From NCBI RefSeq assembly GCF_001029505.1, contig NZ_LEKH01000017.1, forward strand, positions 1 through 53,039: a stretch of 53,039 nucleotides of DNA. The letters run 5' to 3'. Of this stretch, positions 34,880-43,430 are shown piece by piece. The stretch is from Rubrobacter aplysinae. Lineage in GTDB: Bacteria; Actinomycetota; Rubrobacteria; Rubrobacterales; Rubrobacteraceae. A program made the position numbers and the translations under genes. The stretch's first letter is position 1, and the number at the start of each line of letters is the position of its first letter. The notes below the pieces were generated by a model. That model made no database searches, was not told where the DNA came from, and saw nothing but the letters and a program-made list of their open reading frames with translations.

Positions 34880-35823
34880 GTCTCGAACCCGAGGCCGGAG
34901 GCGGACGCGAGAAGGTCCCAGGGTATCCCGGCCTCGAATTCCAGAGGCTCTCCGGTGACCGGGTGGATGAAACTCAGGCTCTCGGCGTGGAGCCAGAGGC
35001 GCGCGCCTCTAGCCCCACCGACGCGGGTCCCGTACAGAGGGTCTGCGTACACCGGGTGCCCTATGGCCGCGAGGTGGACCCGGATCTGGTGCGTCCTCCC
35101 GGTCTCCAGCCGCACCCGGAGCATCGTGTACCCGCCTTTATCCTCACCTTTATCCCCGGAGACGGCGGCGAGCGTCTGAAAATGGGTCACGGCCTTCTTG
35201 CCCAGTCCGGCGGCCATTAGCGTGGGGTTCTCCGGGTGACGGCCGACCGGAGAGTCCACCGTCCCCGTGCGCGGCAGCCCGGAGCCCAGCACCACGGCCC
35301 GGTAGATACGTCCCACGCTACGCTCGGAGAGCTGCTCCACGAGCCCGCCGTAGGCCTCTTCGCTCTTCGACAACGCCAGGAGCCCGGAGGTATCGCGGTC
35401 GAGGCGGTGCACGACGCCGGGACGCACCGGGTCATCTCCGCCAATTATGCCGCGCGAGACGAGGGCGTTCACCAGCGTGCCGGACGGGTTCCCGGCCCCG
35501 GGATGCACCACGAGCCCGGCGGGCTTGTCCACCACTAGCAGGTGAGCGTCCTCGTAGACCACGGGGACCGGGATCTCCTCCGCCTGCACGCCCGGCTCGG
35601 CGGTGGTCTCCACTACCACGGTCTCCCCGGAACCAACCCGGTAAGACGGCGACGTCCGCCGCTCGCCCCCGGCCTCGACCAGCCCCTCCTCCACGGCGCG
35701 GCGGGCCGCGCTCCGGCTCATTCCGGTTCCGAGCGAGACGAGCCGATCCAGCCGCTCACCGCCCATCTCCCGGGATACGTCGAACTCCTCCCTGACGGAG
35801 GAGTCTCTATCCACCATTTCCAC
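34876..35823 (-). CDS. rluD: RluD-family 23S rRNA pseudouridine synthase
   Basis: The 315-aa protein has an S4 domain (ERLDRLVSLGTGMSRSAARRAVEEGLV) and the RluA-family catalytic domain with HRLDRDTSGLLALSKS (catalytic Asp), LLVVDKPAGLVVHPG and ETGRTHQIRVHLAAIGHPV. Which uridines it changes cannot be told from sequence. A 12-bp pair (GATAAAGGTGAG and GATAAAGGCGGG) encodes a small Gly/Lys loop. The start may be GTG 35823 or ATG 35817; both overlap the end of yggU. In many genomes this gene follows lspA, absent here. Confidence 0.93.
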   Translation of the reverse strand: MEMVDRDSSVREEFDVSREMGGERLDRLVSLGTGMSRSAARRAVEEGLVEAGGERRTSPSYRVGSGETVVVETTAEPGVQAEEIPVPVVYEDAHLLVVDKPAGLVVHPGAGNPSGTLVNALVSRGIIGGDDPVRPGVVHRLDRDTSGLLALSKSEEAYGGLVEQLSERSVGRIYRAVVLGSGLPRTGTVDSPVGRHPENPTLMAAGLGKKAVTHFQTLAAVSGDKGEDKGGYTMLRVRLETGRTHQIRVHLAAIGHPVYADPLYGTRVGGARGARLWLHAESLSFIHPVTGEPLEFEAGIPWDLLASASGLGFET

Positions 35824-36085
35824 CGAGGACGTTATCTAGCGCCTCGTACACCTGCTCCCGGGACACGTCCCTCACGAGCGCAACCTTGTCGCGGCTAGAA
35901 GCGCCGCGGATCACCTCTACCCCGGAGTCGCTTACGCGAAAAGCCGCCGCCAGAAGCCTCTCGGCCTCGGCGTTCGCCCGGCCCCCTTCTGGCGGGGCCG
36001 CCACGGAGAGCTTTACGGCCCGCTCGCCGTAGAACCCTTTTATCCCGGGCTTTTTGGCCCCGGGCGAGACGCGGAGAGAGATCTT
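35807..36085 (-). CDS. yggU: DUF167 (YggU) family protein
   Basis: A small cytosolic protein of unknown role commonly near yggT and proC. The 92-aa protein has VKISLRVSPGAKKPGIKGFYGERAVKLSVAAPPEGGRANAEAERLLA, the family signature. I start at GTG 36085, where the conserved part begins; an upstream extension would overlap divIVA. It ends inside the first codons of the pseudouridine synthase gene. Confidence 0.9.
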   Translation of the reverse strand, partial: KISLRVSPGAKKPGIKGFYGERAVKLSVAAPPEGGRANAEAERLLAAAFRVSDSGVEVIRGASSRDKVALVRDVSREQVYEALDNVLGGNGG

Positions 36086-36116
36086 CACGCCTTCACCGCA
36101 CTCACTCAGGCACCCT

Positions 36117-36908
36117 CTAGCCACGCCGGCGCAGAAAACGGCCGCGACGGGGATCGCCGTTCTCCTCACTCAGGGTATCTGCTCCATCCCCTGGCTCCTC
36201 TGCCCGAGGGCCTTCTTCAACACCCTCCTCCAGACCGGGCTCCCGGGCCTTACTGGACCCGTCACCGGAGTCTCCAGCCTCACCTACTTCCTCGGCGGTC
36301 TCGTCGCTGCTTTGGGACCGTGGCTCCTGCCCGGCTTCTCTCTCGGTCTCTACCTGCTCGGTCCCCTGCCGCTGCTCTTGACGCTCCTGATCGGCGGCCT
36401 CGCGGGCCTCGGTTATGGCCTCTGTGTCGAGGCTCTCTTCGAGGGGGACCTCGATCTCACGGGCGACGGAGGCATTCGAGTCGTCGAGGCTCTGCAGGTA
36501 TCCTTCCAGGAGTTGCCGAAGCTCGGTATCTAACCTACTCCTGGTTTCGCGCAGAGCCTCGTAGGAACTGTGGACTCGTTCGACCTTGTCCGAGGAGTCA
36601 GCGAGCCTCTCGCGGGCACTCGTCTCCGCGTCGTGGATGATGACCTCGGCCTCGCGCCGGGCGGCCTCCTGGTAGTCGCTCGCGGCCTTCTCGGCCTGTA
36701 CGAGGGTGGCCCGGATCGAGCCCTCCAGGCTCTCGTACTGCTGTATCGTGGCCCGCGCCTCGTCCAGCTCCGCCGTGAGCCGGGCCTGCTCGCCACGGAC
36801 AGCGTCCAGCTCGTCGGCGACGGCGTCGAGTAGGTCGTCCACCTCGTCCGGGCTGTAGCCCCGGACGCTACGCCTGAACTCCTTGTAGCGAAGTTCGTCG
36901 GGTTCCAA
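36117..36908 (-). CDS. divIVA: DivIVA-domain protein
   Basis: DivIVA (Wag31 in mycobacteria) marks curved membrane at poles and septa and directs wall growth. The 263-aa protein has the N-terminal lipid-binding motif FRRSVRGYSPDEVDDLLD at 12-29, a coiled coil from about 30 to 150, and an acidic, probably disordered tail (about 155-250) ending in basic RRGRFLRRRG. The tail partly comes from 9-bp units. TTG 36908 is used; it lies 18 bp after yggT. Its position after sepF and yggT is conserved in Gram-positives. Confidence 0.93.
   Translation of the reverse strand: MEPDELRYKEFRRSVRGYSPDEVDDLLDAVADELDAVRGEQARLTAELDEARATIQQYESLEGSIRATLVQAEKAASDYQEAARREAEVIIHDAETSARERLADSSDKVERVHSSYEALRETRSRLDTELRQLLEGYLQSLDDSNASVAREIEVPLEESLDTEAITEAREAADQERQEQRQGTEQVETEREAGQEPRSQSSDETAEEVGEAGDSGDGSSKAREPGLEEGVEEGPRAEEPGDGADTLSEENGDPRRGRFLRRRG
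36258..36284 (-). repeat. Weak 9-bp repeats in the divIVA tail
   Basis: GGTGAGGCT, GGAGACTCC and GGTGACGGG follow one another in codon phase and encode the GEAGDSGDG segment. The similarity between units is low. Confidence 0.45.
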
Positions 36909-36926
36909 CGCCCTACCCGGTTTCCT

Positions 36927-37289
36927 CTATCCCGTCACCGGAGCTATGAAGAGCCCGATGATCGTGTTCAGCAGGCTGCGCAGGATCAGGAGTCCGATCA
37001 CGAGAATAATCGGTGAGAGATCCAACCCCATGCCGCCGAGCCTGAGTGGTGGTATCCGGCTGCGGATCGGCATCACGAGCGGGTTGATCATGCTGGTAAC
37101 GAAGTCGTGCAGGCGCTGCAGCGCGTCGTTCGAGGGGTAGCCGATCCAGCCAAAGATGATCCAGATGATGAGCAGGCCCATCATTATGTAGAAGCCGTAC
37201 TGCACTATCCCGGCCAGCAGCCCGGCTATGCTGAAGCCGAATATCGGCTCTCCCTGCAGAGCCAGGCCGACGGGACTCGCCGCGCTCAA
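36927..37289 (-). CDS. yggT: YggT family membrane protein
   Basis: The 120-aa protein has two hydrophobic segments (about 25-48 and 92-117) separated by the conserved NPLVMPIRSRIPPLRLGGMGLDLSPII loop. The family's role is not established; the gene is typically linked to sepF and divIVA. TTG 37289 overlaps the proC stop (TTGA) with GGAGATGGG upstream in proC. Confidence 0.9.
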   Translation of the reverse strand: MSAASPVGLALQGEPIFGFSIAGLLAGIVQYGFYIMMGLLIIWIIFGWIGYPSNDALQRLHDFVTSMINPLVMPIRSRIPPLRLGGMGLDLSPIILVIGLLILRSLLNTIIGLFIAPVTG

Positions 37290-38074
37290 GACTTACCCAT
37301 CTCCCGGGCCTGATCCGTCGCCGAGCGTACCCCGTCGTAGACGGCCCCGGCGAACCCGGAGCGTTCCATCGCCACGAACGCGGCGGCGGTCGTGCCGCCG
37401 GGGGTCATCACCTCGTCCCTGACCTGGTGCGGGCTGCTGTCTTTGAGCATCACCGCCGTGCCCTGCAGCGTGCCGGTCACGAGCTTCCGGGCCACGTCGC
37501 GCGGAATCCCCTCGCGCACCCCAGCCTGCACCAGGGCATCGGCGAACAGGGCGACGTAGGCCGGGCCGGAGCCGTGCAGCGCGGTCGCGGCGTCGAAGAG
37601 ACTTTCGGGCAGCTCCACCGCCTCGCCGACGGAGCGGAAGATCTCCAGCACCGCCGGGAGAGTATCCTGTCCGGCCTCGTTCGCCGTTACCACGGCGGAG
37701 CCGAGCCCGACCGAGGCACAGACGTTGGGCATGATCCGCAGTACCGCCGTACCTTCGGGCAGCCTCCCGGATATGGTGTCCAGGGTGACACCGGCGGCCA
37801 CGCTCGCCACCGCCTTGTCGGTGCCCTGTATCTCGGGTGAGATCTCATCGAGCACCTCCCCGACGTTCCAGGGCTTGACCGCTATTATCGTCAGGTCGCT
37901 CTCGGCGACGAGCTCCCGGTTGGAGGAGGTAGTGTGGAGCCCGTACTTCTCGGAGTAATAGCCAAGCTGCTCCGGGTGTACGTCGCTCAACGCGATGTCG
38001 AACTCCCTGGAGTCCGAGAGCCTCGCGAGGAGCGATCCACCCAGCTTTCCCGCGCCTATCAAGCCTACCTTCAT
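37286..38074 (-). CDS. proC: Pyrroline-5-carboxylate reductase
   Basis: It makes proline from pyrroline-5-carboxylate with NAD(P)H. The 262-aa protein has VGLIGAGKLGGSLL (dinucleotide fold), IIAVKPWNVGEVL, HGSGPAYVALFADAL and the signature DEVMTPGGTTAAAFVAMERSG. ATG 38074 has AGAGGAG 4 nt upstream. Presence within the yggS-sepF-yggT block is a common order. Confidence 0.96.
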   Translation of the reverse strand: MKVGLIGAGKLGGSLLARLSDSREFDIALSDVHPEQLGYYSEKYGLHTTSSNRELVAESDLTIIAVKPWNVGEVLDEISPEIQGTDKAVASVAAGVTLDTISGRLPEGTAVLRIMPNVCASVGLGSAVVTANEAGQDTLPAVLEIFRSVGEAVELPESLFDAATALHGSGPAYVALFADALVQAGVREGIPRDVARKLVTGTLQGTAVMLKDSSPHQVRDEVMTPGGTTAAAFVAMERSGFAGAVYDGVRSATDQAREMGKS

Positions 38075-38122
38075 GCGGCTCCTCTGCTGCTAGATTACTT
38101 CTAGGTTGCTGCCGCCTCTCTG

Positions 38123-38746
38123 CTAGAGCTGATTAAAAAACGCCCGCTCCGCCAGCCGCTTGCGCTCCTCGGCGCTGACCTCGACGTTGCGCGGCGTCAG
38201 AAGAAAGACCCGGTTGGCGACGCTCTGGATCTGGCCGTCGAGCGCGTAGGTGAGCCCGGAACAGAAGTCCACCATCCGGCGCGAAAGCTCGACGTCCACG
38301 TTCTGGAGGTTCAGGATCACCGGCTGCTGGCGCTTGAAGCGGTCGGCCAGCGCCTGCGCGTCGTTGAACGCGGCCGGCTCCAGCACGCTTACCTTCGCGG
38401 GCGTGCTGTTGTTGTCCGGCACGGCTCTCAGGTGCTGTCCCTGACTGCCGCCGCGCTCCCTGGCCGGGGGCTCGCTGCCGAACAGGTCTCCCAGAGAGGT
38501 CCCGAAGGCGGAGGAGCGATCCTGGCGGCCGTAGCGCCTGGGACCCTCTGAGCCGTCTCCGGCGCCCGCAGCCCCCGTGGAACCCGCGGCCCCCGTGGCG
38601 GCGAGCTCCCCGCCGCGGCGGTCCCGGTAACGCTCTCCCTGGCGATCCTCCGCGCGCTCGTCCTCGTACTCGTCGTCGTAGTACTCGTCCTCGGTGCCGA
38701 ATCCGAACCAGGCCGCCATGCGGTCCAGGCTGTCCTTAACTCCCAT
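38123..38746 (-). CDS. sepF: Cell division protein SepF
   Basis: SepF anchors FtsZ filaments to the membrane. In the 207-aa protein, the amphipathic N-terminus (MGVKDSLDRMAAWFGFG) is the likely membrane tether. Residues 20-110 are a charged and Gly/Ala-rich linker with a 15-bp duplicated coding segment. Residues 115-207 are the SepF fold (VSVLEPAAFNDAQALADRFKRQQPVILNLQNVD and FCSGLTYALDGQIQSVANRVFLLTP). ATG 38746 has GGAGG 4 nt upstream. It coexists with ftsA in this window. Confidence 0.95.
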   Translation of the reverse strand: MGVKDSLDRMAAWFGFGTEDEYYDDEYEDERAEDRQGERYRDRRGGELAATGAAGSTGAAGAGDGSEGPRRYGRQDRSSAFGTSLGDLFGSEPPARERGGSQGQHLRAVPDNNSTPAKVSVLEPAAFNDAQALADRFKRQQPVILNLQNVDVELSRRMVDFCSGLTYALDGQIQSVANRVFLLTPRNVEVSAEERKRLAERAFFNQL

Positions 38747-38764
38747 CCTGCCTCCTCGCGGGCC

Positions 38765-39475
38765 TCACGTGCCACGACGCTCGATCAAAGTTCTTCCAAC
38801 CCTTAATAAGGTAGCCCCCTCCTCCAGTGCCACTCGGTAATCTCCGCTCATTCCCATTGAAAGCTCCGAGAGGTCGAAGTGGGGAGCCCACTCCCCTCGA
38901 AGACTATCACGGATGGCCCTCAGCTTTGCGAAAACATAGCGTACATCCCCGGGGTCTTCAACTTGGGGCGCCACGGTCATGAAGCCCCGCACGCGGACGT
39001 CCCCTTCTGTGGAGGCGGCGGTCTCCAGCAGCCGCTCCACCTCATCCTCCCCGACGCCGTACTTGGCCTCCTCGCCGCTGACGTTTACCTGGAGCAGAAC
39101 TTCGGTACCGGAGACACCGGCCTCGGGGACACGCTTCGCGAGCTCCTCTATGAGCCTCTCGGAGTCGACGGAGTGGATCAAGCTCACCCTCGGCACCACG
39201 TCCTTCGCCTTGCGGCGCTGGAGGTGACCTATGAAGTGCCACTCGAAATCGTCCCCGAAACGGTCCTGCTTGTAGGCCAGATCCTCTGACTTGTTCTCCC
39301 CCAGAAGCGTGACCCCGGCATCCCGGAGCATGGATACCTGCTCCACCGTGTAGTACTTGCTCGCCACGAGCATCCGGGCCTCGGAGCCGCCGCGCCCGCT
39401 ACGCTCCAGGGCAGACCGCATCTCTTCTCCTACATGGGAGAGCCTGTCCCGCAGAACCTCGTCGGTAACCTCCAA
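38765..39475 (-). CDS. yggS: PLP homeostasis protein YggS
   Basis: A PLP-binding protein with an alanine-racemase-type barrel and no known catalytic activity. The 236-aa protein has LVASKYYTVEQVSMLRDAG with the PLP lysine, LGENKSEDLAYK, WHFIGHLQRRKAKDVV, and ELSMGMSGDYRVALEEGATLLRVGR, all typical. TTG 39475 begins one base after the pgeF stop. Confidence 0.95.
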   Translation of the reverse strand: MEVTDEVLRDRLSHVGEEMRSALERSGRGGSEARMLVASKYYTVEQVSMLRDAGVTLLGENKSEDLAYKQDRFGDDFEWHFIGHLQRRKAKDVVPRVSLIHSVDSERLIEELAKRVPEAGVSGTEVLLQVNVSGEEAKYGVGEDEVERLLETAASTEGDVRVRGFMTVAPQVEDPGDVRYVFAKLRAIRDSLRGEWAPHFDLSELSMGMSGDYRVALEEGATLLRVGRTLIERRGT

Positions 39476-39476
39476 G

Positions 39477-40271
39477 CTAGGCTTCCCGCGCTTTCAGATC
39501 TCCCGAATTCCCGGGTTCAACCGCCCGGGCCACGGCCGTGAGGTTGCGCCCGGTGGTGGGTTTTTGCTTGCGGTGGGAGTAGAAGAGGTCCGGGCGACAC
39601 CCCGTACACAGGCCGAGGTCGTGTATCTCGCAGACGCCCGCCTCCTCCAGGTTGCGCTTTATCGCCTCCGGCAGAGAGAGGTAACGCCCCTCCGCCACGC
39701 CCGCGCCGAACCGCCGCTCGAAGTCGGCGGCGATCTCCTCCGAAACCTCGTAGCAGCAGCCCCGGATGCACGGCCCTATGTACGCGGCTACGTCCGCGGG
39801 CTCCGGCGACATCTCTCTTACCGCGTTCCCCGAGACGCCCGCGAGCGTGCCCCGCCACCCGGAGTGGACCATGCCGACCTCATCCCGGGAGGCCAGCGCC
39901 ACGGGCACACAATCCGCGACCGCCACTACCAGCGAGAGCCCGGCCTCCGAGCTAACGAGCGCGTCGCCCTCGCCGGCCATCCCGGGGGCGTCTACCCGGT
40001 ACACCCGATCACCCGCCTGCTGACGTACCCAGGCGGTCTCGTTATCGTGCATGGACGACCGGATCCGGGCCAGATTCTCCGAGACGGCTTCCTCGCCATC
40101 CCCGACCTTGGTGGAGACGTTGAGGCTCTCGTACGGAGCCTCTGATACACCCCCGAGCCGCGTAAAGAACCACACGCTGGCCCCGTCCGGCTCGGGATCT
40201 GGCGTCACGTAGACCGCCCCGCTCCCGGCCTCGCGCAGGGCCCAGGTGCTCCGGGTATCTGTCCGGGTCAT
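39477..40271 (-). CDS. pgeF: PgeF/YfiH family multicopper-oxidase-like protein
   Basis: Family members edit peptidoglycan precursors (removing misplaced serine, in E. coli) or act on purine nucleosides; older annotation is 'laccase domain'. The 264-aa protein has ADCVPVAL, HSGWRGTLAG and GPCIRGCCYEV, with the metal ligands His-Cys-His, and CRPDLFYSHR. ATG 40271 lies 9 bp after ftsZ, the usual place next to ftsZ in Gram-positives. Confidence 0.93.
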   Translation of the reverse strand: MTRTDTRSTWALREAGSGAVYVTPDPEPDGASVWFFTRLGGVSEAPYESLNVSTKVGDGEEAVSENLARIRSSMHDNETAWVRQQAGDRVYRVDAPGMAGEGDALVSSEAGLSLVVAVADCVPVALASRDEVGMVHSGWRGTLAGVSGNAVREMSPEPADVAAYIGPCIRGCCYEVSEEIAADFERRFGAGVAEGRYLSLPEAIKRNLEEAGVCEIHDLGLCTGCRPDLFYSHRKQKPTTGRNLTAVARAVEPGNSGDLKAREA

Positions 40272-40280
40272 CGGGTCAGG

Positions 40281-41369
40281 CTACCTGCGACGCAAGAAAG
40301 CAGGGATGTCCAGCGGGTCGCCCTCTTCCTCCTGGGAAGTCTGCGGCTCCTCCGCCGGGGCCCGATACCGCTCCTGACGCTGGGGCTGCTCCTCGCGGCG
40401 CTCGCGGCGCTGGTTTGCGAGACGCTGGTCGAACCCGGTGGCGATCACGGTCACGCTCACCCGGTCCCCGAAGGACTCGTCCACCACCGCGCCGAAGATC
40501 AAGTTCGCGTCCTGATGGGCTGCGCCGTGCACTATCTCGGCGGCCTCGTTAACCTCGAAAAGCCCGAGCTCCGGACCGCCGGTGATGTTCAGGATGATCC
40601 CGGTCGCCCCCTCGATGCTCGCCTCCAGAAGCGGGCTGGAGATGGCGGTCTTCGCGGCCTCCTCGCCCCGGTTCTCGCTACTGGACTCCCCGATACCCAT
40701 CAAGGCCGAGCCGGACTCGCTCATGATCGTGCGCACGTCGGCGAAGTCCAGGTTTATAAGACCCGGAACCGTTATGAGATCCGTGATGCCCTGCACGCCC
40801 TTGCGGAGCACGTCGTCGGCCATCTTGAAGGCGTCCATCATTGACGTGCGCTTCTCCGCGACCTGCAGCAGGCGGTCGTTCGGGATGGTTATCAGGGAGT
40901 CCACGTTCTCCCGCAGACCCTGTATACCCTCCTCGGCATAGGTCGAGCGCCGCCGCCCCTCAAAGGTAAACGGCCGGGTAACCACCCCGACGGTTAGCGC
41001 CCCCGCATCGCGGGCGAGCTTTGCGACCACCGGGGCCGCCCCGGTACCCGTGCCGCCGCCCGTGCCAGCCGTGACGAAGACCATGTCGGCCCCGCGCATG
41101 GCCTCTTCTATCTCCGACTTACTCTCCTCGGCGGCCTCCATCCCGACCTTGGGATCGGCGCCCGCCCCGAGACCCCGGGTCAGCTTCTCGCCGATGTGGA
41201 TCTTCACGTCCGCGTCGCACATCTGCAACGCCTGGGCGTCGGTGTTGATCGCCACGAACTCCACGCCCTGCAGGCCGGAGTTGATCATGCGATTCACCGC
41301 GTTCGTGCCGCCGCCGCCGATGCCGACGACCTTGATCACCGCAAGATAGTTAGTCCCAGAGTCCAACAT
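40281..41369 (-). CDS. ftsZ: Cell division protein FtsZ
   Basis: A tubulin-like GTPase that forms the division ring. The 362-aa protein has [13 protein letters not shown], the tubulin signature [16 protein letters not shown], the T7 loop [11 protein letters not shown], a variable Arg/Glu/Gln-rich linker (about 318-350) and the conserved C-terminal peptide [12 protein letters not shown] used by FtsA and SepF. ATG 41369 has GGAGGG 10 nt upstream; an 8-codon reading frame precedes it. Confidence 0.98.
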   Translation of the reverse strand: MLDSGTNYLAVIKVVGIGGGGTNAVNRMINSGLQGVEFVAINTDAQALQMCDADVKIHIGEKLTRGLGAGADPKVGMEAAEESKSEIEEAMRGADMVFVTAGTGGGTGTGAAPVVAKLARDAGALTVGVVTRPFTFEGRRRSTYAEEGIQGLRENVDSLITIPNDRLLQVAEKRTSMMDAFKMADDVLRKGVQGITDLITVPGLINLDFADVRTIMSESGSALMGIGESSSENRGEEAAKTAISSPLLEASIEGATGIILNITGGPELGLFEVNEAAEIVHGAAHQDANLIFGAVVDESFGDRVSVTVIATGFDQRLANQRRERREEQPQRQERYRAPAEEPQTSQEEEGDPLDIPAFLRRR

Positions 41370-41375
41370 TTCTCT

Positions 41376-41402
41376 CTAACCCTCCATCGCCTTTTCTCCC
41401 AT
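41376..41402 (-). CDS. Possible 8-codon leader peptide before ftsZ
   Basis: ATG 41402 to TAG 41376 encodes MGEKAMEG. The perfect SD AAGGAGG (41411-41417) stands 8 nt before it, or 5 nt before an adjacent TTG, better placed than the SD of ftsZ itself. The stop is 6 nt before the ftsZ ATG, close enough for reinitiation. Such a short frame could be chance, but the unused strong SD argues for translation. Confidence 0.4.
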   Translation of the reverse strand: MGEKAMEG

Positions 41403-41450
41403 CAACCTGGCCTCCTTGGGCCTACTCCCCGAAAAGGGCCCCTCCGGGAA

Positions 41451-42671
41451 CTAAACTCCCCTGAACCAACCCTTGATCGTGGAGACTATGCTACCAAAAC
41501 TGCTCCGTGTTGCACCTTCACCTTTCAGTTCAACCTCACTGTTATTCGCGGCGTACCTCAACAGCCCAACGGCCGTGGCGTACTGAGGCTGATGCACGGG
41601 TTTAAAGTTTCCCGGAAGGGGATTCGGTAAGGCAACCCGGGTCTGGAGCCCGGTTATATCGTGCGCAAGCTCCGGCATACCGTCTAGCAGGGCGCCGCCA
41701 CCGGTGAGCACGAGCTCGGAGAGGCCGTCACTAACGCGCGCCTCATCGAGTGAGTCCCGGGCGAACTCCAGTATCTCCCGCGCCCGGTACTCCAGGATCT
41801 GGCTCATGAAGTGGGCACTGTAGTGCTTGCCGTCGAGCTCCGCCGTGGCGACCTCGTCCACGATGCCGGAGAGCACGGAGCCGTAGCCCACCTTTAGCCT
41901 CTCGGCGTCGTCATAGGAGAGCTTCAGGCCGTAGGCGAGATCCGAGGAGAGGCTCTGACCCCCGAGCGATACCACGGCCGAGTGGGTCAACGCCCCCCCG
42001 CCGGAAAACGACGCTATGTCCGTCGTGCCGCCACCCATGTCCAACAGCGCCGCCCCGGCCTCTAGCTCTCCATCCCTGAACACCGCGGCGGATGACGCCA
42101 GAGGCTCGAGCACCACTTGAGACACCTCGACCCCGCAGTCTTCCACCAGACCCAGAAGGCTCTGGATGTCCGGTACCGCCCCCGCGACCACGTGTGCCCG
42201 CATGGTGACCCGCCGCGCCGTCATCCCGACCGGATGGTAGATACCGTTCTCCCCATCCAGGGTAAAGCTCCTCGGGACTACTTGTATTATGCGGTTATTT
42301 TCTCCGGGATCCAGCCGACCTGCTTCCTTTTTGAGGCGCTCGACGAACTCGCTGGTTACGGTGTTTTTGCGGGAGCGGTTGGCGAGGGTGGCCCCGGCGT
42401 TGAAGGAGGAGATGTGGCCCCCGGCTATGCCGACTACCACCGGCCCCCGGGGAGGACCGCACTGCCGGATGGCCGAGGAGACGGCCTCGCGGGCGGCGGC
42501 GGGGTCCACGACCATCCCGCGCCTGAGACCGTGGCTCGGCGCCTCGCCCACAGAGAGCACCTCTGGAGTCCCGCCGGGTGCGTCTACGGAGCCCGAGATG
42601 GCGACCACCTTGGTCGTGCCGACGTCTATACCGTAGATCCCATACCCCTCGTGGCCCTCTTGCCGCGTCAA
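41451..42671 (-). CDS. ftsA: Cell division protein FtsA
   Basis: An actin-like ATPase that tethers FtsZ to the membrane and recruits the divisome. The 406-aa protein has YGIYGIDVGTTKVVAI, the 1C domain region, ALLDMGGGTTDIASFSGG (phosphate 2), LVLTGGGALLDGM and a C-terminal amphipathic helix FGSIVSTIKGWFRGV for membrane binding. TTG 42671 has GAGG 7 nt upstream. FtsA is missing in mycobacteria and streptomycetes but present in deep actinobacterial branches. Confidence 0.96.
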   Translation of the reverse strand: MTRQEGHEGYGIYGIDVGTTKVVAISGSVDAPGGTPEVLSVGEAPSHGLRRGMVVDPAAAREAVSSAIRQCGPPRGPVVVGIAGGHISSFNAGATLANRSRKNTVTSEFVERLKKEAGRLDPGENNRIIQVVPRSFTLDGENGIYHPVGMTARRVTMRAHVVAGAVPDIQSLLGLVEDCGVEVSQVVLEPLASSAAVFRDGELEAGAALLDMGGGTTDIASFSGGGALTHSAVVSLGGQSLSSDLAYGLKLSYDDAERLKVGYGSVLSGIVDEVATAELDGKHYSAHFMSQILEYRAREILEFARDSLDEARVSDGLSELVLTGGGALLDGMPELAHDITGLQTRVALPNPLPGNFKPVHQPQYATAVGLLRYAANNSEVELKGEGATRSSFGSIVSTIKGWFRGV

Positions 42672-42683
42672 GCTACGTCCTCG

Positions 42684-43421
42684 CTACCCGCCATTCGGCG
42701 CCCGGGATGCCTGGGCCGGAGCGGTCCCGACCACCACGCGCCCCGGCGTCCGCAGGTCGAAGTAGCGAGCCTCGCCACGGTCGCGCAGCAGCCCCTTGAG
42801 CACCCGAGCCTGGCCGCCGCCGATCTCCCCGGATACGAGGGCCAGCACCCGGGACTCTTCCGGCCCCCGAAGCGAAAGCTCGACACCGGGGGCGCCCACG
42901 GACTCCACGGACTCTACCTGTATCCCGTTACGCTCCAGAACCTTCTGCACCGACCGTATCTCCCGTAGCCTCGCCTCGCTCAACTCTATCTTCCTCAGAG
43001 AGGCCCCGCCGAGCCCGGGGAGCCGGGTGCCGTCCTCGGCCAACACCACCCTCTCGTCTCCCGCGAGGCTGGCGTTCAACGCGGCGTCTCTCTCCTCAAC
43101 CTCTACTACAACAATACCTGAGTCCCAGCTTTTGTTCACACTCACACCTTTAACCCAAGGGTTAGACTCTACCTCGCTCTCCAGGTCGCGGGCCGAGATC
43201 ATGGGCAGGCTGGCGCGTTCCGGGACGTCCTCTACGATGGCGGAGGCAGGGAGCATCTCGTTACCCTCTACCCGGACGTTCTCGACCGGGAACAGGAGGT
43301 AGAGCGAGATCAGGGCAACACTGAGGCCGAGGGCGAGGAAGGCCAGGGTACGGGACGCGGCGACTATAGCCTTCCGCCGGGCGGTCCTCCGGGACTTTTT
43401 CCTGGACCAGGTATCAGCCAA
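42684..43421 (-). CDS. ftsQ: Cell division protein FtsQ/DivIB
   Basis: A bitopic divisome protein. The 245-aa protein has a basic cytoplasmic start (SRKKSRRTARRK), one membrane segment (about 25-45) and a POTRA domain starting VENVRVEGNEMLPASAIV, followed by an FtsQ/DivIB domain with NPWVKGVSVNKSWDSGIVVVEVEER. TTG 43421 lacks a clear SD and lies 9 bp after murC, so coupling to murC is likely. Confidence 0.93.
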   Translation of the reverse strand: MADTWSRKKSRRTARRKAIVAASRTLAFLALGLSVALISLYLLFPVENVRVEGNEMLPASAIVEDVPERASLPMISARDLESEVESNPWVKGVSVNKSWDSGIVVVEVEERDAALNASLAGDERVVLAEDGTRLPGLGGASLRKIELSEARLREIRSVQKVLERNGIQVESVESVGAPGVELSLRGPEESRVLALVSGEIGGGQARVLKGLLRDRGEARYFDLRTPGRVVVGTAPAQASRAPNGG

Positions 43422-43430
43422 GGCTCGGGC

